Origin: CAMDPA01 sp963825625
GTDB taxonomy: Bacteria > Pseudomonadota > Alphaproteobacteria > Rhizobiales > Hyphomicrobiaceae
Reading direction: 5' to 3'
Assembly (NCBI GenBank): GCA_963825625.1
Contig: CAWGUF010000003.1
Span: 227,864-291,863 of the forward strand
Length of the DNA stretch: 64,000 nt
A program made the position numbers and the translations under genes. Positions 42,484-53,255 of the stretch are shown here, in pieces. Each line of letters begins with the position of its first letter. Position 1 is the stretch's first letter. The notes beneath the pieces are model-generated. The model was not told where the DNA came from and searched no databases. It worked only from the letters and a program-made list of their open reading frames with translations.

Positions 42484-42972
42484 ATGATTACAAAAGTTCG
42501 AGGCGACATTCTCTTGAGCGAGGCGCAGGCAATTGCTCATGGCATCGCTCCACATGATCACTTCAACCAAGGGCTCGCGCTCGCGTTGAGGGAACGTCAC
42601 CCTGCGATGGCAAAGGATTTCCGCCACTATTGCCACCTGGAGAATCCGAAGGCGGGCCATGCCTGGTTGTGGGCCGGACCGGAGCGAGTCATCATTAATC
42701 TGATGACGCAGGACGCTGCGCCGGGTAAGAGCGCGCATCCCGGCAAAGCGTCGTCTCAAAACGTCAATCACGCGCTCCGCGAACTCCGCAAGATCATTGA
42801 GAAGGAAAAACTAAGATCGGTCGCTCTTCCGAAACTGGCAACGGGTGTCGGCGGCATGGACTGGAGCGAGGTCGAGCCGCTCATTGAACAGCACCTTGGC
42901 GACTTGAACGTGCCGGTGGTCGTCTATGAAGTCTATGAGCCGAATACGAAGGCCCAGGAGGGCCTGAGCTGA
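42484..42972 (+). CDS. macro-domain protein
   Basis: A 162-residue stand-alone macro domain. ITKVRGDILLSEAQAIAHGI and HDHFNQGLALALRERHP match the N-terminal ADP-ribose-binding strands. NLMTQDAAPGKSAHPGKASS, then LRSVALPKLATGVGGMDWSEVEPLIEQHL, match the GVGG phosphate loop. This layout is close to the macro domain of DarG antitoxins and related ADP-ribosyl-hydrolases, but no DarT-like partner is adjacent. The ribosome-binding region AGGGTGAGCT overlaps a run of AT-rich sequence. Confidence 0.85.
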   Translation: MITKVRGDILLSEAQAIAHGIAPHDHFNQGLALALRERHPAMAKDFRHYCHLENPKAGHAWLWAGPERVIINLMTQDAAPGKSAHPGKASSQNVNHALRELRKIIEKEKLRSVALPKLATGVGGMDWSEVEPLIEQHLGDLNVPVVVYEVYEPNTKAQEGLS

Positions 42973-42989
42973 ACGGCTGATGAAGCACA

Positions 42990-43047
42990 GCACCCCGCGT
43001 GGGGGCGGTTGCCAATTTGGTTGAGGGTTCATGCCCCCACGAGGTGC
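42990..43047. terminator. bidirectional terminator-like hairpin between macro and dksA-like genes
   Basis: GCACC and CGTGGGGGC (42990-43006) pair with GCCCCCACG and GGTGC (43033-43047) as a bulged two-part stem with a 26-base loop. It sits exactly in the 86-base gap between convergent genes. No T-run follows, so its termination efficiency is uncertain. Confidence 0.55.
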
Positions 43048-43058
43048 GTACTGAATGA

Positions 43059-43403
43059 TCAGGTCCTTCGGGTATTCTGTGCGACTTCGCGGGCGCATGA
43101 GCGACAGAGAGGCGTGTGTGGAAGGACGTCCAATCTCTGCTCAGATATCGCGTTTTCGCATCGCGAGCAGATGCCGTAGCTGCCGCTCTTGATGCGAGCG
43201 AGTGCTGCATAGATTGCCTGGATTTCGGCATTCCCTGCGTGCCCAAGCCCCTCAAGCACCTCATCCATCTCGGACTCGGTCGCTCTTTCTTCCCAATCCG
43301 GGTCAGCCGGCTGCTCCAGATGCGCCTCGATCCGTTGTAGCCGGCTGTCCAATTCCAAAAGCCTGGCTCTGAGTTGTTCTTCACGTGCTTTGAAGTCGGC
43401 CAT
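43059..43403 (-). CDS. TraR/DksA-family zinc-finger protein
   Basis: A 114-residue protein from ATG 43403 (MADFKAREEQLRARLLELD). It has an N-terminal coiled-coil pair and a C-terminal four-cysteine zinc finger with exact C-x2-C-x17-C-x2-C spacing (CSRCENAISEQRLDVL ... CRSC). It lacks the long coiled-coil tip of full DksA, so it is a short TraR/YbiI-like secondary-channel protein. Its context with Usp, CBS and ion-pump genes suggests stress-dependent control of transcription. A 65-residue longer frame upstream lacks family character. Confidence 0.88.
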   Translation of the reverse strand: MADFKAREEQLRARLLELDSRLQRIEAHLEQPADPDWEERATESEMDEVLEGLGHAGNAEIQAIYAALARIKSGSYGICSRCENAISEQRLDVLPHTPLCRSCAREVAQNTRRT

Positions 43404-43599
43404 TTCGTGTAATCGCCTCCCTATGAAGTGGCATGCAACGCCGAGACAAGTTCCTGAATAGAGGCAGCTGTCAGTCTGGCCCGCTATGCGTCCGATCCGG
43501 CCCTGTGCAACGAACCCCGGAGTGCACATGAGACGAATGATTGGCAATTCATCGCACCTGACGGGACGAAATACAGCAAGCGTTGTACGCTGGGGCACA

Positions 43600-44440
43600 T
43601 CACCAGATGCACTCTGCTAGGTGCTCCTCCTCGTCCAGATGATCGATCTCTCGGCCGGTAAAGTCGCTGCGAGAGACGACGCCAACAATCTTTCCGCTCT
43701 CGGCGACGGGGAGGTGTCGGAAGCCGCAATCATTCATTTTCCGCAACGCATCGATGGCATGGCTATCCGGCGATATCGTAGCAGGATCCGGCGTCATTGC
43801 CCGCGCAAGGCGGGTGGTGGCAGGAGCCTTCGCTTTTGCTAGGACGCGGACTGCATCCCGACCAGTGAATATGCCCGTCAACCGTTGACGTTTGTCGGCG
43901 ACCAGTACAGACCCCGCCTTGCGCTTCCACATTGCACGGCACGCGTCTGCTACTGTCTGATCGGCGGCTATAACCAGGGGCTTCCGTTTGCCGACGACGT
44001 CTCTGATTTCCCGGTTTTCCTCCGAGCGTGTCCGGCTGGTATTGCGCCAGCGATATTCCTCGAACTCCATGCCTTTGAAGTCGCCGCGAGAGACGACACC
44101 CAGGACCTTGCCGTCCTCCGTAACCGGGACATGTCGAAAGCCCCCCTCGCTCATGGCCTGCAAAGCCTCGATAGCGCGGCTCTGAGGAGATACGCAAATG
44201 GGTTTTGGTGTCATAACGCGCGACAGTCGAGCGGCAACGGGATCTTTGCCCTTTCCCAAAAGGCGCACGGCATCTCGGCCGGTGAAGATTTCCGACGAGC
44301 CTTTGCTGGGTGTCGACGACGAGAACCGATCCTATCCGACGCTCCCACATCGCTCTGCAGGCGCTGCGAACCGTATGATCGGCGGCGAGCACGAGCGGCT
44401 TATGGTCTCTAACGATATAGTTCAGGTCTCTATTTGTCAT
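43600..44440 (-). CDS. four-CBS-domain protein with one frameshift
   Basis: From ATG 44440 (MTNRDLNYIVRDHKPLVLAAD) a first CBS motif reads to RLVGN. The frame then shifts at the A-run complementary to 44289-44291; adding one base restores KIFTGRDAVRLLGKG. The rest is intact: MTPKPICVSPQSRAIEALQAM, KPLVIAADQTVADACRAM, IFTGRDAVRVLAKAKAP and VGVVSRSDFTGREIDHLDEEEH. Four CBS repeats make a double Bateman module, which senses adenine nucleotides. The intact ORF beginning at 44268 lacks the first repeat. Confidence 0.8.
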
Positions 44441-45103
44441 AGCACCGGGCAATTTCGCAGTTCGCGCGCATGCGCCCCATGACACAGGTCAAACGCGACG
44501 GTTCTGTATCATTGTCCAACAGACTGCCGGAAGCGGCGGATTCGTTTCGACCTCCACCGCTTGGATAGTCCTGAGTTGATCGCGTGGTCCCTTGGCTGTC
44601 GTTCCGGTGACATTCAGTGTCGGGTGCACTGCGCATTGCGAATGCCGGTCAGTCTGTCAGGGGAATACGATTTCAGCACACGCCGGGACGACGGACACTT
44701 GGGGGCTGGGGCGGGCACTGCAACCACTTGAAGCACTTCCGCTCCCCGTCCCAGATCGACCGTTCCCGGCACAGAACGAGAACGCTGTCGCGATACCTCA
44801 TATAGCTGCCGACTTGCTGCGCCGCGGCGCAACGACGGTCAGGGCCAATCCTGGATATCGACCTCAAAGTCAATGGTGCACCGCACCTAGTCCGGAATTG
44901 GTGACGCACCCACGAAGTCGCATCGGTGCGACAGACCGATTTTGCACGGCCTGGCAACGGACACTCCCCAAGCAATCGATCGCTTTCGATCTTCGAGCCA
45001 AGGAGAGATGGGGGCTCGCTCGCGCAAGCGCAGATTGGCGAGCATTGCCGCCAACTCCGGTTGTCAGAATGTCCTGAGGTGCTTTAATTCGCCAGCGTCG
45101 AGC
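44441..45103. other. intergenic region, no recognisable gene
   Basis: These 663 bases lie between the CBS gene's start and the 3' end of the transporter. A 161-codon plus-strand ORF (44592-45077) has no family motif and an erratic Cys/Arg/Pro-rich composition. It may be decayed sequence. No hairpin or repeat stands out. Confidence 0.5.
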
Positions 45104-46435
45104 CTAAAGAAAGCCCACCGATCGCAAGAGGATGGTTGCAATCATGAGAGGTGCGGCAATGCGCAATATCCATAGCCAGATTATGCCAATCGCCCGCCCT
45201 TGGAGATCTGCATCGGTTAGCGCATTTCCTCTGCCCAACGCCCAGCCAACACTGAGGGCGATCGCGAGACCGCCCAGAGGCAGAATGAAGTTGGATACGG
45301 CGTGATCGATCGCATCCAAGATCGGTAAGCCCGCGACATGAACATTCGCCAGGATGCCGTAGCTCATCGCGGAAGGGACGCCCAACAAGAAGATCAGAGC
45401 ACAACTTGCAGCGACAGCGCGCGTTCTGGACCAACCCAGCCGATGGGTCGCAAGCGCGACAGGCACCTCGAGCAGAGACACCATCGATGTGAGAGCCGCA
45501 GCTGAGAGGAGGAGAAAGAAGACGACGCCAATAACTCGGCCCGCAGGCATTTCGAGTAGGATTTGCGGAAAGGTAATGAAGGCGAGCCTGGGTCCCGCAG
45601 CCGGATCTCCACCAAGAGCAAATACAGCTGGGAATATGGCCAGACCGGCAACGATCGCGAACAGTGTATCACCCAAGATGATGGTTATAGCCGCGCCGGG
45701 TATCGCTGTACTCCGGCCGAGATAGCTCGCATAGGTGACGAATACCGCCATGCCGACGCCAATCGAGAAGAAGGCTTGGCCAAGCGCATTGAGGTAAAGG
45801 CTTGGCCGTCCAAACGCAGCGAAGTCGGGTGTGAAGAGAAAGCTCACGCCCTTTGATGAGCCAGACAGGGTAAGCGAGAAAACGGCTAGTCCGAGGACGA
45901 TGACCGCCAACAGCGGCATGAGGAAGAAATTCACACGCTCGATGCCAGCCCGGACACCACCGGCGACTATTCCGCCCGTGGCGAGAAGCATCAGTAACTG
46001 CCACAAGACCGGCTCGCCCTTGTGGGATATGAACTCCTCGAAGTAGGCGCCGTATCCACCACCCAAGGTGGCCCAGAGACCTCCAGTCAGCGCACCGACG
46101 AAGTACTTGAGCGCCCAGCCCGCGATCACCGCGTAGTAACTGAGGATCAGGATGGCTCCGACAACCGACAACCAGCCAATCGCAACACCAGGCTTGGGTG
46201 GCAGAGCAGTTTCAAAAGCGGTAACAGCATCGCCTTGGCCCCGACGGCCCAGCGCCATCTCGGCAATAACCAGCGGCAGACCGATGACGAATACGAAGAC
46301 AAGGTAGACCAGCAGAAAGACGCCACCACCGTTTTCTCCAGCGATGTAGGAAAAGCGCCAGATATTGCCCAGACCGACGGCCGCTCCAATGGTCGCCAGG
46401 ATAAACCCAGTGCGGGTTGCCCATTCCTCGCGCAT
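45104..46435 (-). CDS. sodium-dependent neurotransmitter-symporter (NSS/SNF) family transporter
   Basis: A 443-residue LeuT-fold transporter with about 11-12 membrane segments. TM1 WATRTGFILATIGAAVGLGNIWRFSYIAGENGGGVF carries the family signature, including the unwound GLGNIWRFP-like region in which Pro is replaced by Ser. NALGQAFFSIGVGMAVFVTYASYLG is TM6. It imports amino acids or similar solutes with Na+. The ATG at 46435 was chosen because the signature begins soon after; ten more codons are possible. Confidence 0.9.
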   Translation of the reverse strand: MREEWATRTGFILATIGAAVGLGNIWRFSYIAGENGGGVFLLVYLVFVFVIGLPLVIAEMALGRRGQGDAVTAFETALPPKPGVAIGWLSVVGAILILSYYAVIAGWALKYFVGALTGGLWATLGGGYGAYFEEFISHKGEPVLWQLLMLLATGGIVAGGVRAGIERVNFFLMPLLAVIVLGLAVFSLTLSGSSKGVSFLFTPDFAAFGRPSLYLNALGQAFFSIGVGMAVFVTYASYLGRSTAIPGAAITIILGDTLFAIVAGLAIFPAVFALGGDPAAGPRLAFITFPQILLEMPAGRVIGVVFFLLLSAAALTSMVSLLEVPVALATHRLGWSRTRAVAASCALIFLLGVPSAMSYGILANVHVAGLPILDAIDHAVSNFILPLGGLAIALSVGWALGRGNALTDADLQGRAIGIIWLWILRIAAPLMIATILLRSVGFL

Positions 46436-46476
46436 ACGATTCCTCACCCAAAGCATCATGTTCAATTTAATCGGCC

Positions 46477-46695
46477 TTAATGCGCCAACTGTACGGGAAG
46501 ATCGAGTTTGGAGACGACGCCACGATTTGTTCGCACCGAAGACCCATTCGCACCATGCCGAACGACCGTAGGCCCCATGAGGAGGAGATCTGCACCGGCC
46601 TCGATGGCGCTGGCTTGCAGTCTGGCGCCATCAGCGATCTCATTGAATAGCAGGAGCGTGACTGCGGACGTGTAGCAGCGGACGTTCGCCTCCAC
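46477..46695 (-). pseudogene. universal stress protein remnant
   Basis: The short frame contains ASAIEAGADLLLMGPT, the penultimate strand of a Usp domain, preceded by degenerate sequence and followed by unrelated residues. The ATP-binding glycine loop is missing. It is probably the relic of a further usp gene in this stress block. Confidence 0.4.
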
Positions 46696-46738
46696 GTCGC
46701 CCCGTGGACGGTTCGGTCATCCACGCGGTCGATGAGCG

Positions 46739-47591
46739 TCAGGCGGCCATGGCGGGCGGCACGGCCAGAACGTCGCGATCAGCCCCACGCAGAACGGCCT
46801 CCGCCACGCTGCCAAGGAAAAACTTCGCAAATCCCGTGCGCCCGTGCGTGCCCACAACGACAAGATCGGCCGAAATTTCCTTTGCTGCTTTCAGGATTGC
46901 CTCCGCCGTTGAAGTTTCCGCCAAACGCACCGTTTGCTGGCTCATTTCGAGACGAACCGACTTGACGAATTCCGACAAATTTCGACTTGCCGCGGCTTGC
47001 TCGTCCGCGATGTAGCTCTCGCGCTGCTCCTTGGTCATCGTGAAGTTCGTGTCCAGGGCCTCGAAGACATGCAGCACCGAAATCGCTACACCGGCCATGA
47101 TCCCAATCGCGACCGCCCTTAATGCCGCCTGCCGGGCTCCATCCGACAGGTCGGTCGCGAACATCACATGATGGTAGGGCGCCACGGGAGACGCGTTGAC
47201 CATTAGCACGGGACAGTTCACCGAGCGGACGGTGCGCTCGGCCGTGGTGCCGACGAATACGTCGCGTAGAATCTGCCGCCGGTGCGAGCCGATCACGAGA
47301 AGGTCGGGCGTCTCGTCTTCGACCGCGCGCGCAATGCCGGCAAATGGATCGGCAAGAACGACACGGGTCTCGCTGGTGATCCCATCGACACTGTGAAGGG
47401 TCTCTTGCAGGCCGGACAAGAGGGCCAAAGCCGCATCGCGCTCGCTATCGACAATGCTGCCGCGGCTGGTCGTCATCAACGGCATGAACGATTTGGAGTG
47501 ACGCGCCAGTCTGCCGGGCGAGCAGTGTGGCGCGGCGAAGGGCGCGGTCCGATCTCTCTGAGAAGTCCGTCGCCAGCATGATCTTTTTCAT
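46739..47591 (-). CDS. tandem-domain universal stress protein with one frameshift
   Basis: ATG 47591 (MKKIMLATDFSERSDRALRR) begins a first Usp domain that changes frame near 47460 and continues as IVDSERDAALALLSGLQ. It includes VIGSHRRQILRDVFVGTTAERTVRSVNCPVLMV. A second complete domain begins YHHVMFATDLSDGARQAALR and ends VVGTHGRTGFAKFFLGSVAEAVLRGADRDVLAVPP, with the canonical G-2x-G-9x-G-S/T ATP loop. Total is about 283 residues, normal for tandem Usp proteins. The single indel may be a sequencing error. Confidence 0.8.
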
Positions 47592-47728
47592 AGCCTGCTC
47601 GTCCTCCCGAGACCGACGATGCGGGGACGATCTAGTCACCACCAACGGGCATTCCAAATGATCGAAATCAATCAAACCACACGAAAGCCCAGTATCATGC
47701 GCCAAACCTCAAAAAACAGAGCCTTTCG

Positions 47729-47974
47729 ATGCCAAGGGATCAGTATCAAACAGTGAAGGAAGTTGCCGACCGCCTGAAAGTCAGTGAGGCAACCGTGCGC
47801 GGCTGGATCAAGGATGAAGCCTTGCGTGCGATCGATATCGGGAAGGGGTGGCGCATTGCCGACGTAGACCTGACGCAATTCCTTCGCGGTCACGAAACAT
47901 GTGAGCGCGTGGAAGCGTTTGTGCCGTTTGAGGCCGGGGACACAGGCAACGCTTGTCACGAGCACGACCCGTGA
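47729..47974 (+). CDS. excisionase/MerR-type helix-turn-helix protein
   Basis: An 81-residue protein with a single winged-helix of the excisionase (BldC/MerR-like) type: YQTVKEVADRLKVSEATVRGWIKDEALRAIDIGKGWRIADVDLTQFL. An acidic tail of ~25 residues follows. Its stop overlaps the GTG start of the antiporter (GTGA), so it is cotranscribed and may regulate the antiporter-ATPase unit. Confidence 0.8.
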   Translation: MPRDQYQTVKEVADRLKVSEATVRGWIKDEALRAIDIGKGWRIADVDLTQFLRGHETCERVEAFVPFEAGDTGNACHEHDP

Positions 47975-49696
47975 GCGAAACGCTGATCCATTCTCCCTTC
48001 GTTGAGGTCGCCGTCCTGCTCGTGATGGCCGCAGCCATCGGCCTGTTCGGCATCCTGCTGCGCCAGCCGCTGATCGTAAGTTTCATCGCGGTCGGTCTAT
48101 TGGCGGGACCTTCGGGGCTGAACGTGGTGCGGTCGGACGAGCAGATCAGCCTGTTGTCGCAACTCGGCATAGCGGTTCTACTCTTTCTGGTCGGCATCAA
48201 GCTCGATGTGAAGCTCATCCGCTCGCTCGGTACGGTGGCACTTCTGACCGGCCTCGGCCAGGTCGGATTCACGTCTATCTTCGGCTACCTGATCGGGCTT
48301 GCCCTGGGGCTCGGCCATGTCACCAGCCTCTACGTGGCTGTGGCGCTGACGTTCTCCTCCACCATCATCATCGTCAAGCTCCTGTCGGACAAGCGCGAGA
48401 TCGACAGTCTGCACGGCCAAATCGCGCTCGGCTTCCTGATCGTGCAGGACCTCGTCGTGGTGCTGGCAATGATCGTGCTTTCTGCCATCGGCATCGGTGC
48501 GGCAGGTGCCGGCGGCCAAGGCGGCGGATCGGTCCTCATGGTTCTGGCCTCGGGCGTGGCAATGGTAGCGCTCGTCATGTTCTTCGTGCGCTATGTCGCT
48601 GATCCTCTGACCGAGCAGCTGGCGCGCGCGCCCGAGCTTCTGGTGATCTTCGCCATCGCAATGGCGGCGATGTTCGCGGCCATCGGCGACATCGTCGGCC
48701 TCGGCAAAGAGGTCGGCGGCCTGCTGGCGGGCGTCGCCCTCGCCTCGACCCCCTATCGCGAGACAATCGCGGCACGGCTGGCGCCGCTGCGCGACTTCCT
48801 GCTGCTGTTCTTCTTCATTGCACTCGGCTCCGCGCTGGACCTGTCGCTTCTCGGTGCGCATGTGACCGGGGCGATCGTGTTCTCGCTGTTCGTGCTGATC
48901 GGCAACCCGCTGATCGTGCTCGCGATCATGGGAGCGATGGGCTACCGCAAGCGCACGGGCTTCCTGGCCGGCCTGACCGTCGCCCAGATCAGCGAGTTCT
49001 CCCTGATCTTCGTCGCCATGGGCGTGTCGCTCGGCCATGTGACAGCAAGACGCGCTCGGCCTCGTCACCATGGTCGGGCTCGTGACCATCGCGGCATCGA
49101 CCTACATGATCACCTACTCGCACCAGCTGTACGCGGTCTTCGAGCCGCTTCTCGGCGTGTTCGAGCGCAAGGGCACGCCGCGCGAACCCTCCGAGGCCGC
49201 GGCGCATCGCGAGGACGGCTACAAGGTGATCGTCTTCGGGCTCGGACGGTTCGGCACGGCGATCGGGATGCGCCTTAAGAAACGAGGCATCCGGGTGCTC
49301 GGCGTCGACTTCAATCCGCAGGCGGTGCAGCGGTGGCGCGAGTTGGGGCTTGAGACCGAGTTCGGCGACGCAACCGACCCAGAATTCGTGGCTGAGCTTC
49401 CGCTCCCTCGGGCGGAATGGATCGTTTCGACCATCCCGATCCACCCGACAGGCCTCAGCCACGAGGACACTCGCAAGACTCTGATCCAGCTCAGCCGCAG
49501 CTCCGGCTTTCGCGGCCGTGTAGCCGTGGCGTCGCATCACCCGAAGGACACGGAGGAACTGTTCGCCTCCGGTGCGGACTTGGTGCTCGAGCCGTTCCAG
49601 GACGCCGCCGATCGTGCCGTGGACCTGCTCTGTGGTGCACCCGAGGAGGAACGCACCGAGATCCCGGCTATCGAAACGGAAGAGAAGCAGTCGTGA
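47971..49696 (+). CDS. CPA2 monovalent cation:proton antiporter with RCK (TrkA-N) domain, one frameshift
   Basis: GTG 47971 overlaps the preceding stop. About twelve membrane segments (VEVAVLLVMAAAIGLFGILL to EFSLIFVAMGVSLGHV) form a KefB/Kef-like exchanger core. Near 49043 the frame changes, then QDALGLVTMVGLVTIAASTYMITYSHQLY finishes the membrane part. A C-terminal RCK domain begins KVIVFGLGRFGTAIGMRLKKRGIRVLGVDFN, with NAD/nucleotide-binding GxGxxG. About 574 residues in total. The role is K+/Na+-H+ exchange; the ligand control is unknown. The stop overlaps the ATPase ATG (TGATG). Confidence 0.82.
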
Positions 49697-52478
49697 TGAA
49701 CCAATCGAACCCGCAGTCTGACAATTCTGCAGGCGTCGAACTCGTCTGTACTGCCCAGAGCTGATGGGGACTTCCACAGCCTTGCAATCGAGACCGTCCT
49801 GGCGGCGCTTGGGACACAGCGCGACGGACTGAACAGCGCCGAAGCAGCGAGGCGGCGCGAGACATACGGAGCAAACCGGTTACCGGAACCGCCGGCCCGC
49901 CACCCACTTCTGCGCTTCGCAGCCCATTTCCACAACCTGCTCATCTACGTGCTCATCGCGTCGGCTGCCGTGACGGCTGCACTTGGCCACTGGGTCGACA
50001 CCGGCGTCATTCTCGCGGTGGTGATCGTCAACGCCGTGATCGGCTACATCCAGGAAGGCCGCGCGGAACAGGCGATGGAGGCGATCCGGAATATGCTGTC
50101 GCCGCATGCCGCCGTGCTCCGCGGACGGACAACGCCAGAGCGTCGACGCGGCAGATCTGGTACCCGGCGACCTTGTGCTGGTTGAAGCTGGTGATCGTGT
50201 GCCGGCCGATTTGCGACTTGTCGCAGCACGCGGTCTCAAGGCCGAGGAAGCCATACTGACCGGCGAATCTGTACCGGTTGAAAAGGGCACTGCCCCGGTT
50301 CCTTCTGATGCCTCGCTTGGCGACCGGCGCTCGATGTTGTTCAGCGGCACAATGGTCGTGGCCGGCGCGGGACGCGGCGTCGTGGTGGCCACCGGAGCGC
50401 GTACCCAGATCGGTTCGATCAGCGGCATGCTCTCCAGCATCGAAACGTTGACGACGCCGCTTGTGCGCCAGATGGATGTCTTCGCCCGCTGGCTGACTGT
50501 ATTCATTCTGATCATTGCCGCCAGTCTGCTGGCCTACGGTTACTATGTGGGTCACATGTCGTTCAGCGAACTTTTCATGGCCGTTGTGGGCCTGTCAGTC
50601 GCTGCAATTCCTGAAGGACTTCCTGCGGTGTTGACGATTACGCTGGCGATCGGGGTGCAGGCTATGGCAAGGCGCAACGCCATCGTCCGTCGCTTGCCTG
50701 CGATCGAAACGCTCGGCTCCGTATCAGTCATCTGCTCGGACAAGACCGGCACGCTCACTCGCAACGAGATGCTGGCGGCAACGCTCGCCGCGGCTGAGCA
50801 CATCTACTCTGTCGGAGGCGAGGGTTATTCACCCGAAGGCGCGATCCGGTGGCGTGATGCGGACGTGAACCCCAATGATCATGCCATTCTGATGGAGTTT
50901 GCCCGCGCGGCAGGTCTGTGTAACGACGCCGTGCTGAATCGTGTGGGCGACGGCTGGCATGCCGACGGCGACCCGATGGAAGGAGCGCTGCTGGCCTTGG
51001 CCGGAAAGATCACTGGCGAAGGACATGCGCCTTTGCGTTCCTGGTCAAGAACCGACGTAATCCCATTTGATACCGAGCATCGCTACATGGCGGTGCTGCA
51101 TCACGACCACGAGGGCCACGCCTTCATCCATGTGAAGGGGGCTCCGGAAGCCGTGCTCTCGATGTGTACTGACCAGCGGGCGGCCGACGGAAGCGCAGCG
51201 CAACTTGATCCCGACCACTGGCACGAGATGCTGGAAAGCCTGGCGTCGGAGGGACAGCGGGTCATCGCGGTCGCGACCCGCGCCGTCGCGCCGGAGCATA
51301 CGGCACTGAACAGCTCCGATCTCGACGGACAGCTGACGCTGATCGGTTTGATCGGCCTGATTGACCCGCCCCGGCTTGAGGCGATTGACGCGGTCGCCGA
51401 ATGTCATGCAGCCGGAATACGAGTCAAGATGATCACTGGCGATCATGCGGCTACGGCACGCGCCATCGCTGCCCGGATCGGACTGATGAACACGGATCGT
51501 GTGCTCACTGGCGCCGAGATTGAGGCGATGGATGATGCGTCCTTGGCGAGTATGGCGGCCGAGACGGACATTTTTGCGCGGACATCGCCGGCGCATAAGC
51601 TGCGCCTCGTCAGCGCGCTGCAGTCTCGCGGCCTGACGGTGGCGATGACCGGTGACGGCGTCAACGATGCACCGGCCTTGAAACGCGCCGACGCCGGCAT
51701 TGCAATGGGGCTCAAGGGCAGCGAAGCGGCCAAGGAAGCCGCGGAGTTCGTCCTTGCCGACGACAACTTCGCCTCGATTGCAGCAGCAGTCCGCGAAGGC
51801 CGAACGGTCTATGACAACATCAAGAAGGTCATCAGCTGGACACTCCCTACCAATGCAGGAGAGGCGATGACAATCGTCGTCGCGTTGTTCGCCGGTATGG
51901 CGCTCCCGATCACGGCCGTGCAGATCCTCTGGGTCAACCTGATCACAGCCATCACGCTTGGCCTTGCATTGGCTTTCGAACCAACGGAGCCCGGCACGAT
52001 GCGACGGCCTCCGCGGCCACGCAACGAACCACTACTAACGGGCGATTTGATCTGGCACGTTGTCCTGGTCTCCGGCCTGTTCCTGCTCGCAGTGTTCGGG
52101 ATCTTTACCTACGCGACCGACCAGGGTTATCCACTCGCGCTCGCGCAGACGATGGCGATGAACACGCTTGTCGTCCTTGAAATCTTCCATCTCTTCTTCA
52201 TCCGCAACCTCCATGGGACATCACTGACCTGGCGGGCCGTTCGAGGAACGAGGGTCGTTTGGGCCTGTGTGATCGGCGTGACCGCAGCGCAGGTCGCGAT
52301 CACTTACCTGCCCCCAATGCAGGCGGTATTGGGAACGCAGTCCGTATCGTTCCTCGACGGTGTCTTGATCGTTGCTGTTGGGTGCGTGTTCTTTGCCCTG
52401 ATAGAAACAGAAAAACAGATGCGCTTGGCCCTTCGGCGCCCCACGGGAATTGGGAGGAGTGAATTTGGAACGAGTTGA
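49696..52478 (+). CDS. P-type cation-transporting ATPase (P2 type), two apparent frameshifts
   Basis: A P2-type (Ca2+/Na+/K+-like) ATPase of about 920 residues. The N-terminal cation-ATPase domain (FHSLAIETVLAALGT, ANRLPEPPARHPLLRFAAHF) leads to the actuator loop LTGESVPVEK, the phosphorylation site CSDKTGTLTRNEM, the hinge MTGDGVNDAPALKRADAGIAMG and a six-segment C-terminal domain. ATG 49696 (MNQSNPQSDN) is out of frame with what follows until near 49762. A second break lies near 50121, where one G fewer restores LR-DGQRQSVDAADLVPGDL. Both may be sequencing errors. Confidence 0.83.
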
Positions 52479-53255
52479 TAATTGCACCGCTTAGCTCCGC
52501 GGTGGAAGGGCGTGACTATTCGCTGCATTTCTCCTCGAAGTGGCGGCAGCACGATGTCATTCGGGGGGATTGAAGATGAGCTGCGGAAGATCCGACCGCC
52601 CGAACCCCGCAACTCGACGGGACAGTGTGGCTGAGCACTTATCTCGACAGCTCTCACGATGTCAGACGCACGTCGCAAATTGTGAATGGTTCGGAGGCTA
52701 CCCTGGCACGGATGGCACTCCACGCATCGGCGCCAGTACTAGAAGAATGTCCGTTGTTCCGTGCACCTAGTCCCGCAGCACGTTCGATTTGCTGCGCCGC
52801 AAAATGTCAAGTGGGTCATGCACGATCCGATGACCGAGGCTCCACCGACGCGGGATGGCCCTTTTTGAAGATGAGAACGAAAACGGTGCTGGGGGGTAAA
52901 GCTGCCATAGGCCTCGACGGCCGTCGAGGGGCAGCTTGTTGCGGCGCACATAGTGGCCGAGTCCGTGTCGGGCAAATCTGTCACACGGGTGTTGAGCACC
53001 GGCACGACGGTCGAAGTGGGTCAAAAGCGTTTTGCGTCAATGGCTTGATTGACGTGATGCAGAGAAAGCCGCCATCGGCGCAATCCAGTGATCAGTGTTG
53101 TGATTGGCAATTTAGGACGGCGGCTGGACTCCAAAGAGCGGACGCCACGTGAGCGATGCTCGTGCCAGGGTACTTCGCCACCGCGTGCAACGTAATTTAG
53201 ATGGCGCTATTCTGTGCAGCACTGCCCGGCTGAACCCCGTTCGTCGACAGCCACC
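52479..53255. other. intergenic region with no recognisable gene
   Basis: These 777 bases follow the ATPase gene. Several frames are open for 70-170 codons, but none has a family motif or steady codon use. Decayed sequence is likely. Confidence 0.5.

Noticed and set aside
44592..45077. 161-codon plus-strand ORF
   Set aside because: Irregular Cys/Arg/Pro-rich composition, no ribosome-binding site and no family resemblance; treated as non-coding.
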